The notes under the pieces are model-generated. The model was not told where the DNA came from and made no database searches. It saw only the letters and a list, made by a program, of their open reading frames with translations. Positions 32,642 through 42,741 of a stretch of DNA of 64,000 nt are shown here, piece by piece. Origin of the DNA: Mycobacteroides immunogenum (GTDB lineage: Bacteria > Actinomycetota > Actinomycetes > Mycobacteriales > Mycobacteriaceae). The stretch is from NCBI RefSeq assembly GCF_001605725.1, contig NZ_CP011530.1, forward strand, positions 3,038,001 to 3,102,000, read 5' to 3'. Both the position numbers and the translations under genes were made by a program. Each line of letters opens with the position of its first letter. Position 1 is the stretch's first letter.

Positions 32642-33406
32642 CTAAGAGGCTGCCGGTACCACCGAGGGGGTAGCCGGTGCCGGCAGCTCGGGCCCTCCGT
32701 TACCCGGCCCCGCGGCCGGCATCTGCGCGACCAACTGTGACTGCATCTGAGCCGATATCGCCGACCACGACATCGCCGCGGGCTTGCCGCCCCAGCGCAA
32801 TGAGTAGATGCCCACCAGCAGCGCCTGGCCAGGCTGGGTGACCGTGTAGACCGGGCCGCCCGAATCCCCGTGTTGCCCACCGATATCCGCCATGGTGAAC
32901 CAACCGTTGTTGATCGCGTCAACCTTGCCGCAGGTTTCGCCGGATACCGATCCCATCAGGCATACCGGCAGACCGGGCTCCGGGCCCGCGTTCTGCGTCA
33001 TCCGCAGCGCGAGCCCATTGGGCAAGTTACTGCTGAGTTCCACCCCCGGCGCGAAGGAAATGCCCTCGTAGTCAGAGACAACATCGCCTGGCCCGATCGC
33101 ACCCCCGGTGGGGAGATTGCGGCTCATCAGCAGCACCTCGCCCACGCGGTTGCCCGCCAGATCGACGATCGATCCGGTGGCGTTGCAGTGTCCCGCGGTC
33201 AAGCCGATTCGGGACACTGGATCGACATAGCCAAGGGTGCAGCGGCTGTCGCCCTGAACAATCGACATGCCCGGGAAAGCGACAATCTTGGGAGCAGTTT
33301 CGGCGGCTGGATCGGCGAGCGAATGCGCAGGTGAAGCAACAAGAACGCCGGCAATCGCGGCGGCTGCGGACACACCACATGCCAGTGCTCTGCTCATGTT
33401 TTTCAC
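32642..33406 (-). CDS. secreted trypsin-like serine protease
   Basis: About 254 residues with a signal peptide (a hydrophobic run ending ASPAHSLADP). The chymotrypsin-fold triad is intact: His in GLTAGHCN (H73), Asp in VSDYEGISF (D112) and Ser in GQHGDSGGPVY (S182). Two Cys pairs (56/74 and 149/159) fit disulfides. It resembles the exported S1-type proteases of mycobacteria; substrates are unknown. The GTG at 33406 has GAGGG 9 nt upstream; an ATG at 33397 is the alternative. It diverges from lprG. Confidence 0.88.
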   Translation of the reverse strand: MKNMSRALACGVSAAAAIAGVLVASPAHSLADPAAETAPKIVAFPGMSIVQGDSRCTLGYVDPVSRIGLTAGHCNATGSIVDLAGNRVGEVLLMSRNLPTGGAIGPGDVVSDYEGISFAPGVELSSNLPNGLALRMTQNAGPEPGLPVCLMGSVSGETCGKVDAINNGWFTMADIGGQHGDSGGPVYTVTQPGQALLVGIYSLRWGGKPAAMSWSAISAQMQSQLVAQMPAAGPGNGGPELPAPATPSVVPAAS

Positions 33407-33531
33407 AACAACCAGCCCTCGGTTGACAATCCCGCCCTGCAAACGAGCATGGCGGCGGATTGCTGGAGTGTCAATTTCATCGCCAGCAACGTCCGTGTGT
33501 CGCGCGCCTCCCAGGGGTCGGGCTCAGCCTC

Positions 33532-33544
33532 TACGATCGGACTC
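33532..33544 (+). promoter_or_regulatory. candidate leaderless promoter -10 of lprG-p55
   Basis: TACGAT at 33532-33537 is followed by 7 nt and the ATG at 33545. No Shine-Dalgarno sequence lies in between, consistent with a leaderless lprG-p55 message. Confidence 0.5.
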
Positions 33545-34222
33545 ATGCGCAACCGCATCCGCCTCGCCCTGATTCCTGTCGCAGTCGCCGCCATCGCCTT
33601 GGCCGGCTGCTCCAAGACCGAGAAGGCCGACCCCAATCTGCCCGAGGCCGCCACGCTGCTCAGCGAATCGGCGGCCACCACCAAGACCCAGACCAGCACG
33701 CATATCGTGCTCAAGGTCACCGGCGACAAGCCCACGCTCAAGCTCTCCGACCTCACCGGCGATCTGACCACTAAGCCGGCCGTGGCCGCCAAGGGCACCG
33801 CCAAGACCGGCGGGCTGGAGCTCCCGTTCGTCGTCGTCGACGGTGAGCTGTTCGCTCAGCTCAGCACCACCTACACCAGCATGGGGCCCGTCAAGGACAT
33901 CTACGACGTGGGGCTGATCCTCGACCCGAACAAGGGGCTGGCCAACCTGCTGTCGAACATCACCGGCGCCAAGTCGGAGAAGACCGAGACCATCGACGGG
34001 GTCGACTCCGTGCTCGTGACCGGAACCATGAGCAAGGACGCGCTGAACACCTTCACCGGTGGCACCAAGCTCACCTCCGACATTCCCGCCAAGGCCTGGA
34101 TCGCCAAGGACGGCAATCACGCGCTGACCAAGATCAGCGTTGACACCTCCCCGGGCAACACGATCGAGATGTCGTTGTCCGACTGGGGCAAGCCGGTCAC
34201 GGTCGACAAGCCCGCCTCGTGA
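33545..34222 (+). CDS. lprG: LprG-family lipoprotein
   Basis: A periplasmic lipoprotein of the LppX/LprAFG family, 225 residues, with lipobox AIALAGCSK (Cys 22). The mature half-barrel fold carries triacylated lipids such as lipomannan precursors and triacylglycerides between membranes. Diagnostic features are the position directly ahead of a P55 MFS gene with a GTGA overlap and the conserved [27 protein letters not shown] region (about residues 80-100). It works with P55 in lipid export and intrinsic drug tolerance in mycobacteria. Confidence 0.95.
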   Translation: MRNRIRLALIPVAVAAIALAGCSKTEKADPNLPEAATLLSESAATTKTQTSTHIVLKVTGDKPTLKLSDLTGDLTTKPAVAAKGTAKTGGLELPFVVVDGELFAQLSTTYTSMGPVKDIYDVGLILDPNKGLANLLSNITGAKSEKTETIDGVDSVLVTGTMSKDALNTFTGGTKLTSDIPAKAWIAKDGNHALTKISVDTSPGNTIEMSLSDWGKPVTVDKPAS

Positions 34223-35757
34223 CGGACACAGTGACGGAGCCCGGCACTTCGCTGCCGCTGCGGCACCGCAGCATCGCGATAGGCGCCGGAGGCCTGGCGG
34301 TGATGCTGGGCGCCCTCGACACCTATGTCGTGGTCAGCGTCATCACCGACATCATGCGCGATATCAATATCGCGCTGAACAACATCCAGCAGGTCACCCC
34401 GATCGTCACGGGATACCTGCTCGGATACATCGCCGCGATGCCGCTGCTGGGGCAGGCTTCCGACCGGTTCGGCCGCCGCCTGATCCTGCAGCTGGCACTG
34501 GCGGGCTTCGCGATCGGTTCGGTGGTCACCGCGCTGTCGACCGACCTCACGATGCTGGTCAGTGGCCGTGTCATTCAGGGCGTGGCCAGCGGCGCTCTGC
34601 TCCCGGTCACCCTGGCACTGGGCGCCGATCTGTGGGCGGCGCGCAATCGCGCGACGGTCCTGGGCGGCATCGGTGCCGCGCAGGAGCTCGGCAGCGTGCT
34701 GGGTCCGCTGTACGGCGTGCTGTGTGTGTGGTTGTTCGGCTCGTGGACGGCGATCTTCTGGGTCAACGTGCCGCTGGCGATCATCGCCATCGTGTTGGTT
34801 CAGTTCAGTGTTCCCGCGCACCAACACGACCCGGATCGCCCGAAGGTCGATGTCGTCGGCGGCGCGCTACTGGCCGTCGCGCTGGCTCTGCTGGTCGTGG
34901 GCTTGTACAGCCCCGATCCCAAGGTCTCCGCGCTACCCGAGTGGGCGTTGCCGGTCCTGATCGGGTCCGGAATCGCGTTTGTGGCGTTCATCGCGTGGGA
35001 GTCACGCGCCACGACCCGGTTGATCAGCCCCGCAGGGGTTCGGTTCGGACCGTTCTTCGCAGCGCTGGCGGCATCGCTCGCGACCGGTGCCGCGCTGATG
35101 GTGACGCTCGTGAACATCGAGCTGCTGGGGCAGGGCGTACTAGGGATGGACAAGGCCGACGCGGTGTTCCTGCTGTCGCGATTCCTTGTCGCGCTGCCAA
35201 TCGGCGCGGTGATCGGCGGTTGGCTGGCGACCCGATTCGGAGACCGGATCATCGCGGTGGCCGGTCTGCTCATCGCCGCGTTCGGGTATTACCTGATCTC
35301 GGGCTGGCCGGTGGACGTACTGTCGGCGGTTCACAACTTCGGGTTCTTCACCCTGCCCCGACTGGATGTGGACCTGGCGGTAGCCGGTGTCGGCCTGGGC
35401 CTGGTGATCGGCCCGCTGTCCTCGGCGGCACTGCGCGTAGTGCCGGCGGCACAGCACGGTATCGCCTCGGCTCTGGTGGTGGTGGCCCGGATGACGGGCA
35501 TGCTCATCGGGATGTCGGCCCTGGGCGGTTGGGGTATCCACCGCTTCTACCAGATATTCGATGAGATGGCCGCCAAGGAACCCAAGCCCGAAAAGCCGAG
35601 CATCCTTGATGTGCAACGAGTCGCCGACCGGTTCATCAACGCTTACAGTCAGATGTACGGCGAGATGTTCGCGATTACCGCAATCGTCTGTGCGGTCGGC
35701 GCAGCTATCGCGATATTCATTGGTTCACAACGTAAGTCGCGGGACGAGGCTCAGTAG
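34219..35757 (+). CDS. P55-type MFS efflux protein
   Basis: A 14-span DHA2-type Major Facilitator of 512 residues that partners LprG (Rv1410c/P55 in M. tuberculosis). The loop after TM2 reads ASDRFGRR, and motif C-type Gly/Pro segments ([18 protein letters not shown]) mark an antiporter. The GTG start overlaps the lprG stop. The P55-specific long periplasmic loop between late TMs is seen at about residues 445-470 ([16 protein letters not shown]). Its last 33 bp overlap the ribD 3' end on the other strand. Confidence 0.95.
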   Translation: MTDTVTEPGTSLPLRHRSIAIGAGGLAVMLGALDTYVVVSVITDIMRDINIALNNIQQVTPIVTGYLLGYIAAMPLLGQASDRFGRRLILQLALAGFAIGSVVTALSTDLTMLVSGRVIQGVASGALLPVTLALGADLWAARNRATVLGGIGAAQELGSVLGPLYGVLCVWLFGSWTAIFWVNVPLAIIAIVLVQFSVPAHQHDPDRPKVDVVGGALLAVALALLVVGLYSPDPKVSALPEWALPVLIGSGIAFVAFIAWESRATTRLISPAGVRFGPFFAALAASLATGAALMVTLVNIELLGQGVLGMDKADAVFLLSRFLVALPIGAVIGGWLATRFGDRIIAVAGLLIAAFGYYLISGWPVDVLSAVHNFGFFTLPRLDVDLAVAGVGLGLVIGPLSSAALRVVPAAQHGIASALVVVARMTGMLIGMSALGGWGIHRFYQIFDEMAAKEPKPEKPSILDVQRVADRFINAYSQMYGEMFAITAIVCAVGAAIAIFIGSQRKSRDEAQ

Positions 35758-36747
35758 CACGTCCGGGCCCATCCGTTCGATCTGGTCGTACTCCCAGTGC
35801 AGCGCACGCGACAGGGTGGCAACGCCCACGTCCTCCACGGCGGGGACGTTGCCACCCAGCAGCATCGGCGCCAGGTAGGCCAGAATGCGGTCCACGAGGC
35901 CGGCCCGCAGGAACGCGCCGGCTAGCGTCGGTCCGCCTTCCAGGATGATGTCGGTGCGATCCCCCAGCGCCGCGAGCACCTCCACGGGATCGTGGGTCCG
36001 GATCACCATGGTGTGCGAGTCGTCGTTCAAAACCTTTGCGTCCGAGGACACCTCACGCATACCGACGACAACACGCAACGGTTGGTGCGGCACCAACTCA
36101 TTGTCCGGAGTTCGTGCGGTGAGCTGCGGGTCGTCGGCGAATACGGTACCGGTGCCCACCAGCACGGCATCCGCGAAAGCGCGGCGCCGGTGCACGTCTG
36201 CCCGCGACTGCTCACTGGTGATCCATTGACTGGTGCCATCATTGGCCGCACTGCGCCCGTCGACGCTGGCGCCGTACTTCCAGGTGACGTGGGGACGTCC
36301 GGTGCGTTGCTTGTGCAGCCACTCCCGCAGCGGCCCCGCCGCCACTCGGTCGGCGGCTACACCACCCAACACCTCGACGCCCAACTCACGCAGCCGCTCG
36401 GCTCCCCCCGCAGCCTGCGGATTCGGGTCGGCGACGGCATAAACCACACGTGAAACACCGGCCGCGACAAGTGCGTCCACACACGGCCCGGTTCTGCCCT
36501 GATGGTTGCAGGGCTCCAAGGTGACGACTGCGGTGCCGCCGCGGGCGGCGGCTCCCGCCCGGGCCAACGCGACCACCTCGGCATGCTCCTGCCCCGGCGG
36601 GCGGGTACCACCCACACCCGCCACCATTCCGGCGGCATCGAGGATGACCGCACCGACGGGTGGATTCGGATAGGTGCTGCCCTTGACCTCGTCGGCGGCC
36701 CGGATCGCCAGCTCCATGGCTGTGTCGAGACCGGTCTGATCGGTCAT
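35725..36747 (-). CDS. ribD: bifunctional riboflavin deaminase/reductase
   Basis: Carries out steps 2 and 3 of riboflavin synthesis. The N-terminal cytidine-deaminase-like domain has the zinc ligands in HAEVVAL and [12 protein letters not shown]; the C-terminal dihydrofolate-reductase-like domain begins near [14 protein letters not shown]. Length is 340 residues. The ATG at 36747 follows the rpe stop by one base; the open frame continues further upstream into rpe but lacks any start signal there. It is separated from ribC-ribBA-ribH by the lprG and porin regions, as in M. tuberculosis. Confidence 0.96.
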   Translation of the reverse strand: MTDQTGLDTAMELAIRAADEVKGSTYPNPPVGAVILDAAGMVAGVGGTRPPGQEHAEVVALARAGAAARGGTAVVTLEPCNHQGRTGPCVDALVAAGVSRVVYAVADPNPQAAGGAERLRELGVEVLGGVAADRVAAGPLREWLHKQRTGRPHVTWKYGASVDGRSAANDGTSQWITSEQSRADVHRRRAFADAVLVGTGTVFADDPQLTARTPDNELVPHQPLRVVVGMREVSSDAKVLNDDSHTMVIRTHDPVEVLAALGDRTDIILEGGPTLAGAFLRAGLVDRILAYLAPMLLGGNVPAVEDVGVATLSRALHWEYDQIERMGPDVLLSLVPRLTL

Positions 36748-36748
36748 G

Positions 36749-37432
36749 TCAACGGGCCAAATGCGCTGCTGCCCTGGCAGCTTGCCCGCGAAGTGCCCGC
36801 ACGGCCGCCTCGGGGTTCTGCGTCCCGTAGACCGCCGAGCCCGCGACAAAACAGTCGACACCCGCCTCGGCGGCCTGCTCGATGGTGTCGGCGTTGATTC
36901 CGCCATCGATTTCCACCAGTACCGACAATTCGCCGGAGTCGACGAGCTTACGTACCGCGCGCACCTTATCCAGCACACCCGCGATGAACGACTGTCCGCC
37001 GAATCCGGGTTCGACCGACATCACCAAAAGTGTGTCAAAGTCCTTCAGCACCTCAAGATATGGCTCCAGCGGGGTACCCGGCTTGATGCTCAGCCCGGCC
37101 TTGGCCCCTGCCGCCCGAATGTCGCGGGCGACGGCGACGGGATTGTCGGTGGCCTCGGCATGGAACGTCACATTGTGGGCGCCCGCCTCGGCATATCCGG
37201 GTGCCCAGCGATCCGGGTTGTCGATCATCAGGTGGCAATCGATGGGGATATCGGTCGCGGCCAGCAGGCTGTCGACCACCGGAAGTCCCAGTGTCAGGTT
37301 CGGCACGAAATGCCCATCCATCACGTCCACGTGCAGCCAATCGGCACCCTCAACCGCCGCCATCTCATCGGCGAGACGGGCGAAATCGGCGGACAGTATC
37401 GATGGGGCGATCATCGGAGCACGGTGCGACAT
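36749..37432 (-). CDS. rpe: ribulose-phosphate 3-epimerase
   Basis: Interconverts ribulose 5-phosphate and xylulose 5-phosphate. The 227-residue TIM barrel has [17 protein letters not shown], the metal-binding His in [24 protein letters not shown] and [11 protein letters not shown], with the phosphate loop VAGSAVYG. Its product ribulose 5-phosphate feeds riboflavin synthesis through RibBA, and ribD is directly downstream. A TAAGCT hexamer 7 nt before the ATG suggests a leaderless start just after rsmB. Confidence 0.97.
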   Translation of the reverse strand: MSHRAPMIAPSILSADFARLADEMAAVEGADWLHVDVMDGHFVPNLTLGLPVVDSLLAATDIPIDCHLMIDNPDRWAPGYAEAGAHNVTFHAEATDNPVAVARDIRAAGAKAGLSIKPGTPLEPYLEVLKDFDTLLVMSVEPGFGGQSFIAGVLDKVRAVRKLVDSGELSVLVEIDGGINADTIEQAAEAGVDCFVAGSAVYGTQNPEAAVRALRGQAARAAAHLAR

Positions 37433-37445
37433 GCCGTTCAGCTTA
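37433..37445 (-). promoter_or_regulatory. candidate leaderless promoter -10 of rpe-ribD
   Basis: TAAGCT (complement of 37440-37445) lies 7 nt before the rpe ATG and 9 nt after the rsmB stop, so rpe-ribD may have its own start inside the longer operon. Confidence 0.45.
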
Positions 37446-37454
37446 TGTGCCACT

Positions 37455-38870
37455 TCAGGTGTGTTTGCGCAGCAGGGCGGTGAACATGGCGTCAGTTCCG
37501 TGCCGGTGCGGCCACAGCTGCACCGTGCCGGCGTCACCCAGCCTGTCCACACCGGGAAACATCCCGCGAGCATCCTCGGCGGTCACCGGATGACGCCGCA
37601 CCGCATCGGATACCACGCCCACCGTCTCAGCCAAATGTGGCGAACAAGTGCTGTACACGACAATTCCGCCCGGGCGCGTCAATTCGATTGCACTGGAGAG
37701 TAACTCGCGCTGCAGTTTGACCAGCGCCGGGATGTCGCCCGGCTGCCTGCGCCAGCGCGCCTCGGGACGCCGGCGCAGTGCGCCCAGACCGGTGCACGGC
37801 GCGTCGACCAGCACCCGGTCGAACGACGCGGGTGCCAAACCACTCTCGCGCCCATCCGCGGTCACCACCGTTACAGGCAGCGATTTCGTGGCGGCGGCTA
37901 CCAGCTCCGCCCTGTGTGCGGCAACCTCGACCGCGGTCACCTGGGCACCGCGCTGAGCGGCCAGCGCGCCCAACAGGGCGGCCTTTCCACCCGGCCCCGC
38001 GCACAGATCAAGCCACTGCTCATCGGACCCGTCCAGTGGCGCCAACGCGGTCGCATTCGCGATCAACTGGCTGCCTTCGTCCTGCACCTGCGCCAGACCG
38101 TCGCGGACCGGCTCCAAGCGACCGGGGTCCCCACCGGGGAGATACACGGCGAAGGGTGAGTAGCGGCCGACTGTGCCGCCCACCGCCTCTGCCAGCGATT
38201 CCGCGTCGATCCGGCCCGGCCGGGCGGCGAGATGCACGAGTGGACGCTCGTCGTCGCTGGCCAAGACCTCGCCCAGTTCCACTCCCGCCGGCCCCAGCGC
38301 ATCGGAGAATGCCTGCGCAATCCATCGGGGGTGCGCGGTCGCGAACGCGAGCCGTCCGATCCGGTCTGATTCCGGCGGCGCCAGCTCACCAACCCAATCC
38401 GCCTCGTCCCGGCGCGAGATGGTCCGCAACACCGCGTTCACGAAACCCGCTCTACCCTGGTCGAATTCGACGGCAACCGCGTCGACGGTGGTCGATAGCG
38501 CGGCATGTGGTTCCACCCGGGTCCGCAATAGCTGGTACGCCCCCAACCGCAACGGATCGCGTAGCCCCTCGTCTACCTGGTCGATCGTGCGGCCCGCCGC
38601 CGAAGCAATCACCGCGTCCAGAAGGCCACGGGCCCTACAGGTTCCATAGGTGAGCTCGGTCGCAAAGGCAGCGTCGCGCCCGGTGATACCGCGTTCGCGC
38701 AGCAGCGCGGGCAGTGCCAAGTTGGCGTAGGCATCGTGGCGTGACACCGCGCGCAGCACGTCGAGGGCGGCCTGGCGCGGTGCATCGAGCTTTCGGCGCG
38801 CACGCTCTTGCGGGCGTGAGTTCTGGCGGGATTCCTGATTGGGCCGCCGGCGCGAGGGTCGGGTGCTCAT
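37455..38870 (-). CDS. rsmB: 16S rRNA (cytosine-5-)-methyltransferase, RsmB/Fmu family
   Basis: A 471-residue protein with an N-terminal NusB-like RNA-binding domain (about residues 25-150) and a C-terminal SAM-dependent methyltransferase: SAM loop [32 protein letters not shown] and the catalytic Cys in YSTCSPH. The first 20 residues are Arg-rich and probably unstructured. The ATG overlaps the fmt stop as ATGA. The fmt-rsmB pair is conserved in most bacteria. Confidence 0.96.
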   Translation of the reverse strand: MSTRPSRRRPNQESRQNSRPQERARRKLDAPRQAALDVLRAVSRHDAYANLALPALLRERGITGRDAAFATELTYGTCRARGLLDAVIASAAGRTIDQVDEGLRDPLRLGAYQLLRTRVEPHAALSTTVDAVAVEFDQGRAGFVNAVLRTISRRDEADWVGELAPPESDRIGRLAFATAHPRWIAQAFSDALGPAGVELGEVLASDDERPLVHLAARPGRIDAESLAEAVGGTVGRYSPFAVYLPGGDPGRLEPVRDGLAQVQDEGSQLIANATALAPLDGSDEQWLDLCAGPGGKAALLGALAAQRGAQVTAVEVAAHRAELVAAATKSLPVTVVTADGRESGLAPASFDRVLVDAPCTGLGALRRRPEARWRRQPGDIPALVKLQRELLSSAIELTRPGGIVVYSTCSPHLAETVGVVSDAVRRHPVTAEDARGMFPGVDRLGDAGTVQLWPHRHGTDAMFTALLRKHT

Positions 38871-39790
38871 TGTGCGGTGACCTCCGCGTCCCATCGCACG
38901 CCACGAGCCCAATCCGCGGCGTTCATCAGCTTCTTGCCCTGCGGTTGCACCTCATTGAGCGCGATGGCCGACGTGCCGGTGCCCACCAAGACGTCACGTT
39001 TGCGAACCACAATGGCACCGGGCGGCAATTGTTCGTCGGCGGCAATGCCGATCGGCCCGACCTTCACCCGGCTGTCGCCGATGGTGGTCCACGCACCGGG
39101 CTCCGGGGTCATGGCACGAATGTGACGATCGATCGCATGCGCGGGCAGCTCCCAGCGGATACGCGCCTGTTCCACGGTAATTTTCGGCGCCGTGCTCACG
39201 CCGTCCGCCGACTGCGGCACGGCGACCAACGCCCCGTCCTCGATCCCGTCCATCGTCGATTCGAGGAGGCCGGCGCCGGATACGGCCAGTCGGCCCAGCA
39301 GTTGCCCGGCGGTGTCAGTGGGCGAAATTCGTTCGGTGACCACTCCATATACGGGCCCACTGTCCAACGCTGGCTCGATCAGAAATGTTGTCGCGCCGGT
39401 GATCTCATCCCCTGCCGCGATGGACGCCTGCACCGGAGCCGCCCCACGCCAAGCCGGCAGCAGCGAGAAATGCAGATTCACCCAGCCGTGCCGGGGTACC
39501 GCGAGCAGGTCGGGTTTGAGCAGGGCGCCGTAAGCCACGACCGCGCAGCAATCGGCGCGGTACTGCGCCAACTCGGCGACGAATTCAGGATCGTTCGGAC
39601 GCGCCGGGGTCAGTACCGGCAGTCCATGCGCGCGCGCCAGCTCGGCCACCGGCGAGGACGCCGATGCCCTCCCCCGGCCTGCGCGCGCGTCGGGCCGGGT
39701 CAGTACCGCCACCACCTCATGACGGGACGCCAACAACCGCTCCAGAGCCGGCAACGCCGGGGCCGGAGTACCGGCGAACACTATGCGCAC
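38867..39790 (-). CDS. fmt: methionyl-tRNA formyltransferase
   Basis: Formylates initiator Met-tRNA using 10-formyltetrahydrofolate. The protein has 307 residues, with [12 protein letters not shown] at the N-terminus, the catalytic Asn-His region in [20 protein letters not shown] and the C-terminal OB-fold tRNA-binding domain. The GTG start has TAGACT 6 nt upstream and no ribosome binding site. It is co-transcribed with rsmB, then probably rpe-ribD. Confidence 0.97.
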   Translation of the reverse strand: MRIVFAGTPAPALPALERLLASRHEVVAVLTRPDARAGRGRASASSPVAELARAHGLPVLTPARPNDPEFVAELAQYRADCCAVVAYGALLKPDLLAVPRHGWVNLHFSLLPAWRGAAPVQASIAAGDEITGATTFLIEPALDSGPVYGVVTERISPTDTAGQLLGRLAVSGAGLLESTMDGIEDGALVAVPQSADGVSTAPKITVEQARIRWELPAHAIDRHIRAMTPEPGAWTTIGDSRVKVGPIGIAADEQLPPGAIVVRKRDVLVGTGTSAIALNEVQPQGKKLMNAADWARGVRWDAEVTAQ

Positions 39791-39802
39791 CGCGCCAGTC
39801 TA
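39791..39802 (-). promoter_or_regulatory. candidate leaderless promoter -10 of fmt
   Basis: TAGACT (complement of 39797-39802) ends 6 nt before the GTG start at 39790. Confidence 0.45.
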
Positions 39803-39905
39803 GGAAGAATGCACCGCCCACATCGAATCCCGAGAAGAGCGGAACGGCGCAGCGCGCGTGATGAGGTTCGCCATAGATAGCCGCAACAACTCTGGATACA
39901 TCCGA

Positions 39906-39918
39906 TACCATAATTTCG
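39906..39918 (+). promoter_or_regulatory. candidate leaderless promoter -10 of the TetR gene
   Basis: TACCAT at 39906-39911 is followed by 7 AT-rich nt and the ATG at 39919. No ribosome binding site is seen. The 128-bp gap to fmt would hold both divergent promoters. Confidence 0.48.
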
Positions 39919-40536
39919 ATGGCTACCAGAGGACGAGGCCGCCCCAGTGGCGCTCCTTACGATCGCAAGCTGCGAACCGAGGAGTTGCTCGACGCCGCCG
40001 AGCGCGCGATTCGCAACAGCGGCGGCACCGTCTCCATCGCCGAAGTGGCCAGAGAGGCCGGGTTCGCCAGGTCAGCGTGCTACGCGATATTTCCCACCAA
40101 GGCCGACCTGCTGCGCTCCCTGAGCCGTCGGCACGCCGACCGCCTGATCTCCGGAGCGTGGCAACACAGCATGGTCGGTACCACCCGCGACCAGATCCGG
40201 GCCTTTTCCGCTCTGGTGATCGACTGGATCAGCGCGGAACCAGAGCTGTACATCGCACTCGATCGCGACCTCACCGCCCAGGAGCAGCTCGATCACGGAG
40301 TCTTCGATCTCATCGCGCAGGTGACCGAGGAGCATTTGCACGCACAGTTCCCCGGCGACCAGATGACGCGGCTGGCGCCCATCTGGTCGCGGCTTGCGGT
40401 CGGGGGCGTCTTGATGACCATCAACTGGTGGAGTGCGTCCCGCATGATGACTCGTGACGACCTCATCGGCTACATCGTGGAGACCTTCGCCGAAGGTATC
40501 GGCGATAGAGCCAGACTCGCTACCGCAAATACCTGA
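39919..40536 (+). CDS. TetR-family transcriptional regulator
   Basis: A 205-residue regulator. The N-terminal helix-turn-helix (residues about 15-60: LLDAAERAIRNSGG, SIAEVAREAGFARSACYAIF, KADLLRSLSRRHAD) is standard TetR; the C-terminal ligand domain is divergent and gives no hint of inducer. It sits between the divergent fmt gene and the convergent priA gene, so autoregulation or a distant target is likely. The short Arg/Gly-rich N-terminus before the helix-turn-helix could add DNA contacts. Confidence 0.9.
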   Translation: MATRGRGRPSGAPYDRKLRTEELLDAAERAIRNSGGTVSIAEVAREAGFARSACYAIFPTKADLLRSLSRRHADRLISGAWQHSMVGTTRDQIRAFSALVIDWISAEPELYIALDRDLTAQEQLDHGVFDLIAQVTEEHLHAQFPGDQMTRLAPIWSRLAVGGVLMTINWWSASRMMTRDDLIGYIVETFAEGIGDRARLATANT

Positions 40537-40547
40537 AATTCGCCAGA

Positions 40548-42563
40548 TCAGCCCACGTGGAGTGGATCGATCTGAACTCTGACGGGCTCGGCGTCCCGCC
40601 GGGCACTCAGGGTGGCGACTCCGCGGCGCAAAGCCGCCGCCAGCTCCAGTCCCGCAGCCCGTTCAACGCGGATGAGCATGCGCACCACCTCGACGCCATC
40701 GGGTATGCCGGCCGGCCGGCGCGCACCCACCGGCAGCTCGACGGGACCCAGCAGCTCGGCACCGGCAGGGAGGTCGGCGGTGTCGACAAGCGCTGCCACC
40801 GCCGGACCGGGACCGTCGATCGCGGCGATATGCACCTGCGGCGGTAGCCCAACCTCCGCACGCGCCGCCAGTTCGGCGGCCGCGTGCCCCACCGGATCCC
40901 ACCGGATCAGGGCTTGCACGGTGGGAAGAGACGAGTCCGCCACCACCACGACCGTTCCGCCCTCGTCGCGCCCGCGCACCAAGGCGGCAGCGGCCATCCA
41001 CTTGCGCAGGGTGTCCTCGGCCGCCCTTAGATCCTGGCGGCCCAGTAGCGCCCAGGCATCCAACAGCAACGCCGCGCCATACCCGTTGGGGGTCAACGGT
41101 TCTGCTCCCGGCGTGCACACCACCAGAGTGGGCGGCCCATCAACCGTGGCGTGCACCTCACCACCACCGGATGTCACGACCGGAACTCCCGGCAGCGCCC
41201 TGCCGAGCTCTTCGGCCGTCCGGCGAGCACCGACCACCACCGCCCGCACCGCATTCGATCCGCAACGCGCGCAACGTAAATCGGCATCGACTCGCCCACA
41301 CCATCGGCAGCTCGGGCTGGCGCTGTTGGATGCCCCGCCCGGCCCTTCCCATCCGAGCGGGCCGGTGCAATGCCGGCACCGCGCGACGGTTCGGCATTTC
41401 GTGCAAGCCAGCGCCGGCACGTAGCCACGGCGCGGCACCTGCACCAGTACCGAGTGTCCGCGTTTGAGCGCATCTCTGGCCGCGGCAAGGGCCACCATCG
41501 GCAGACGCGCCGACCGCGCCGCCGGATCGCGTTCCTGCGCATACCCGCTGTCGTCGAGCGCATTGATCCGCGCGCAGGCCTTCCGCACCACGGGCCGGGC
41601 ACCAACCAGGTCATGCGCCCAACCACTCTCGACGAGTGCCTGCGACTCGGCGGTGCGCGCGTATCCGCCGATCACGGCGGCACAGCGCAACTGGTGTGCC
41701 CGCAGCATTGCCACGTCCCGGGCATGCGGATATGGCGACCGGGGCTCGACGAGGTTGTCGTCACCGTCGTCCCACACCATCACCAGCCCCAGATCGGTCA
41801 CCGGTGCGAACACCGCGGCCCTGGTGCCGATCACCACGGTCGCCTGGCCGTGCAACACCGCCAACCATCTCCGATAACGTTCGGCGGGGCCCAGTTCCGC
41901 CGCGAGTGCCACCACACGTTGCGCACCAACGTGTTTCACGCATTCGGCGGACAGCGCATCGATGTCCCGCTGATCCGGGACGATCGCCAGCACTCCCCTT
42001 CCGGTGGCCGCGGTCGCCGCGGCGGCCTCTGCCAGCCGCGTGCACCACGCCTCGCCCGGCAGCGCCTGCCACACCGCCCGTGCCGCGCGACCATGCGACA
42101 GCGCCTCCAGGAAGCGCTCGCCGCGCTGGTACCGACTCCAGCCCGCGGCCTCCACCGCCGCCGGTGCAACGTCCATGGCGACCGGGGTGCGATTTTCCTT
42201 CTCGACGCGCGCATGGCGCGGCGGCAGAGCAAGCCGCAGCACATCGGCGCGTGTTCCCGCATACCGCGCCGCCACCGCGTCGACGAGCCGGCGCACATCG
42301 GGGGTGAGTACCCGCGTGCCGGACACGACGCGATCCAGCCAACCGAGCTTGCCGGGATGATCACTTTCCGAACGGCGCTCCAGCAGGATGGCATCGACCA
42401 GGCGGCCGTGAAAGCGCACCCGCACCCGCACGCCGGGCTGGGCGTCGTCGGATTGTTCCGCCGACACCAGATAGTCGAATTCGCGATCCAGATGCGGCAC
42501 GGTGAGCAAGGGCAGTACCCGAGCAATGGGCTCGTGCTCGGCCACCACCCGTGTCGCAGTCAC
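40548..42563 (-). CDS. priA: primosomal protein N' (PriA), helicase motifs degenerate
   Basis: The homologue of PriA, which restarts stalled replication forks. The N-terminal 3'-DNA-binding domain (HLDREFDYLVSAEQ, VRVRFHGRLVDAIL) and the zinc cluster of paired Cys (CTKCRTVARCRHC and CRWCGRV...CARCGS) are preserved. The ATPase core is not: the Walker A region reads GEAWCTRLAEAAAATAATG with no GKT, and the DEAH box is replaced by MVWDDGDD. Loss of ATPase motifs is a known feature of actinobacterial PriA. The start is uncertain; the GTG at 42563 gives 671 residues, close to the M. tuberculosis protein. Confidence 0.9.
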   Translation of the reverse strand: MTATRVVAEHEPIARVLPLLTVPHLDREFDYLVSAEQSDDAQPGVRVRVRFHGRLVDAILLERRSESDHPGKLGWLDRVVSGTRVLTPDVRRLVDAVAARYAGTRADVLRLALPPRHARVEKENRTPVAMDVAPAAVEAAGWSRYQRGERFLEALSHGRAARAVWQALPGEAWCTRLAEAAAATAATGRGVLAIVPDQRDIDALSAECVKHVGAQRVVALAAELGPAERYRRWLAVLHGQATVVIGTRAAVFAPVTDLGLVMVWDDGDDNLVEPRSPYPHARDVAMLRAHQLRCAAVIGGYARTAESQALVESGWAHDLVGARPVVRKACARINALDDSGYAQERDPAARSARLPMVALAAARDALKRGHSVLVQVPRRGYVPALACTKCRTVARCRHCTGPLGWEGPGGASNSASPSCRWCGRVDADLRCARCGSNAVRAVVVGARRTAEELGRALPGVPVVTSGGGEVHATVDGPPTLVVCTPGAEPLTPNGYGAALLLDAWALLGRQDLRAAEDTLRKWMAAAALVRGRDEGGTVVVVADSSLPTVQALIRWDPVGHAAAELAARAEVGLPPQVHIAAIDGPGPAVAALVDTADLPAGAELLGPVELPVGARRPAGIPDGVEVVRMLIRVERAAGLELAAALRRGVATLSARRDAEPVRVQIDPLHVG

Positions 42564-42729
42564 CTGGTCGTTGTAGCAGACGCGCCCGACGCCTCCATGG
42601 GTCCATCGCCACGACGCCCAGCGCCGAGTGCGAGCCTCGCGCGGAAAATCGGCCAGTTTTCCACGCCAGACTCGCACTCGAAGGCTGGCCGGTGCGGTCT
42701 GTCCTGGTATGCCCCGCCCAGCCTGCCGC

Positions 42730-42741
42730 TAAGGTGAGGCC
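42730..42741 (+). promoter_or_regulatory. candidate leaderless promoter -10 of the esterase gene
   Basis: TAAGGT at 42730-42735 is 6 nt before the ATG at 42742. GAGG also lies in the spacer, so an ordinary ribosome binding site very close to the start is the alternative. Confidence 0.35.

Noticed and set aside
41370..42737. 455-codon plus-strand frame opposite priA
   Set aside because: It is an antisense shadow of priA; the composition is low-complexity His/Arg/Pro and the zinc Cys clusters read on the minus strand.
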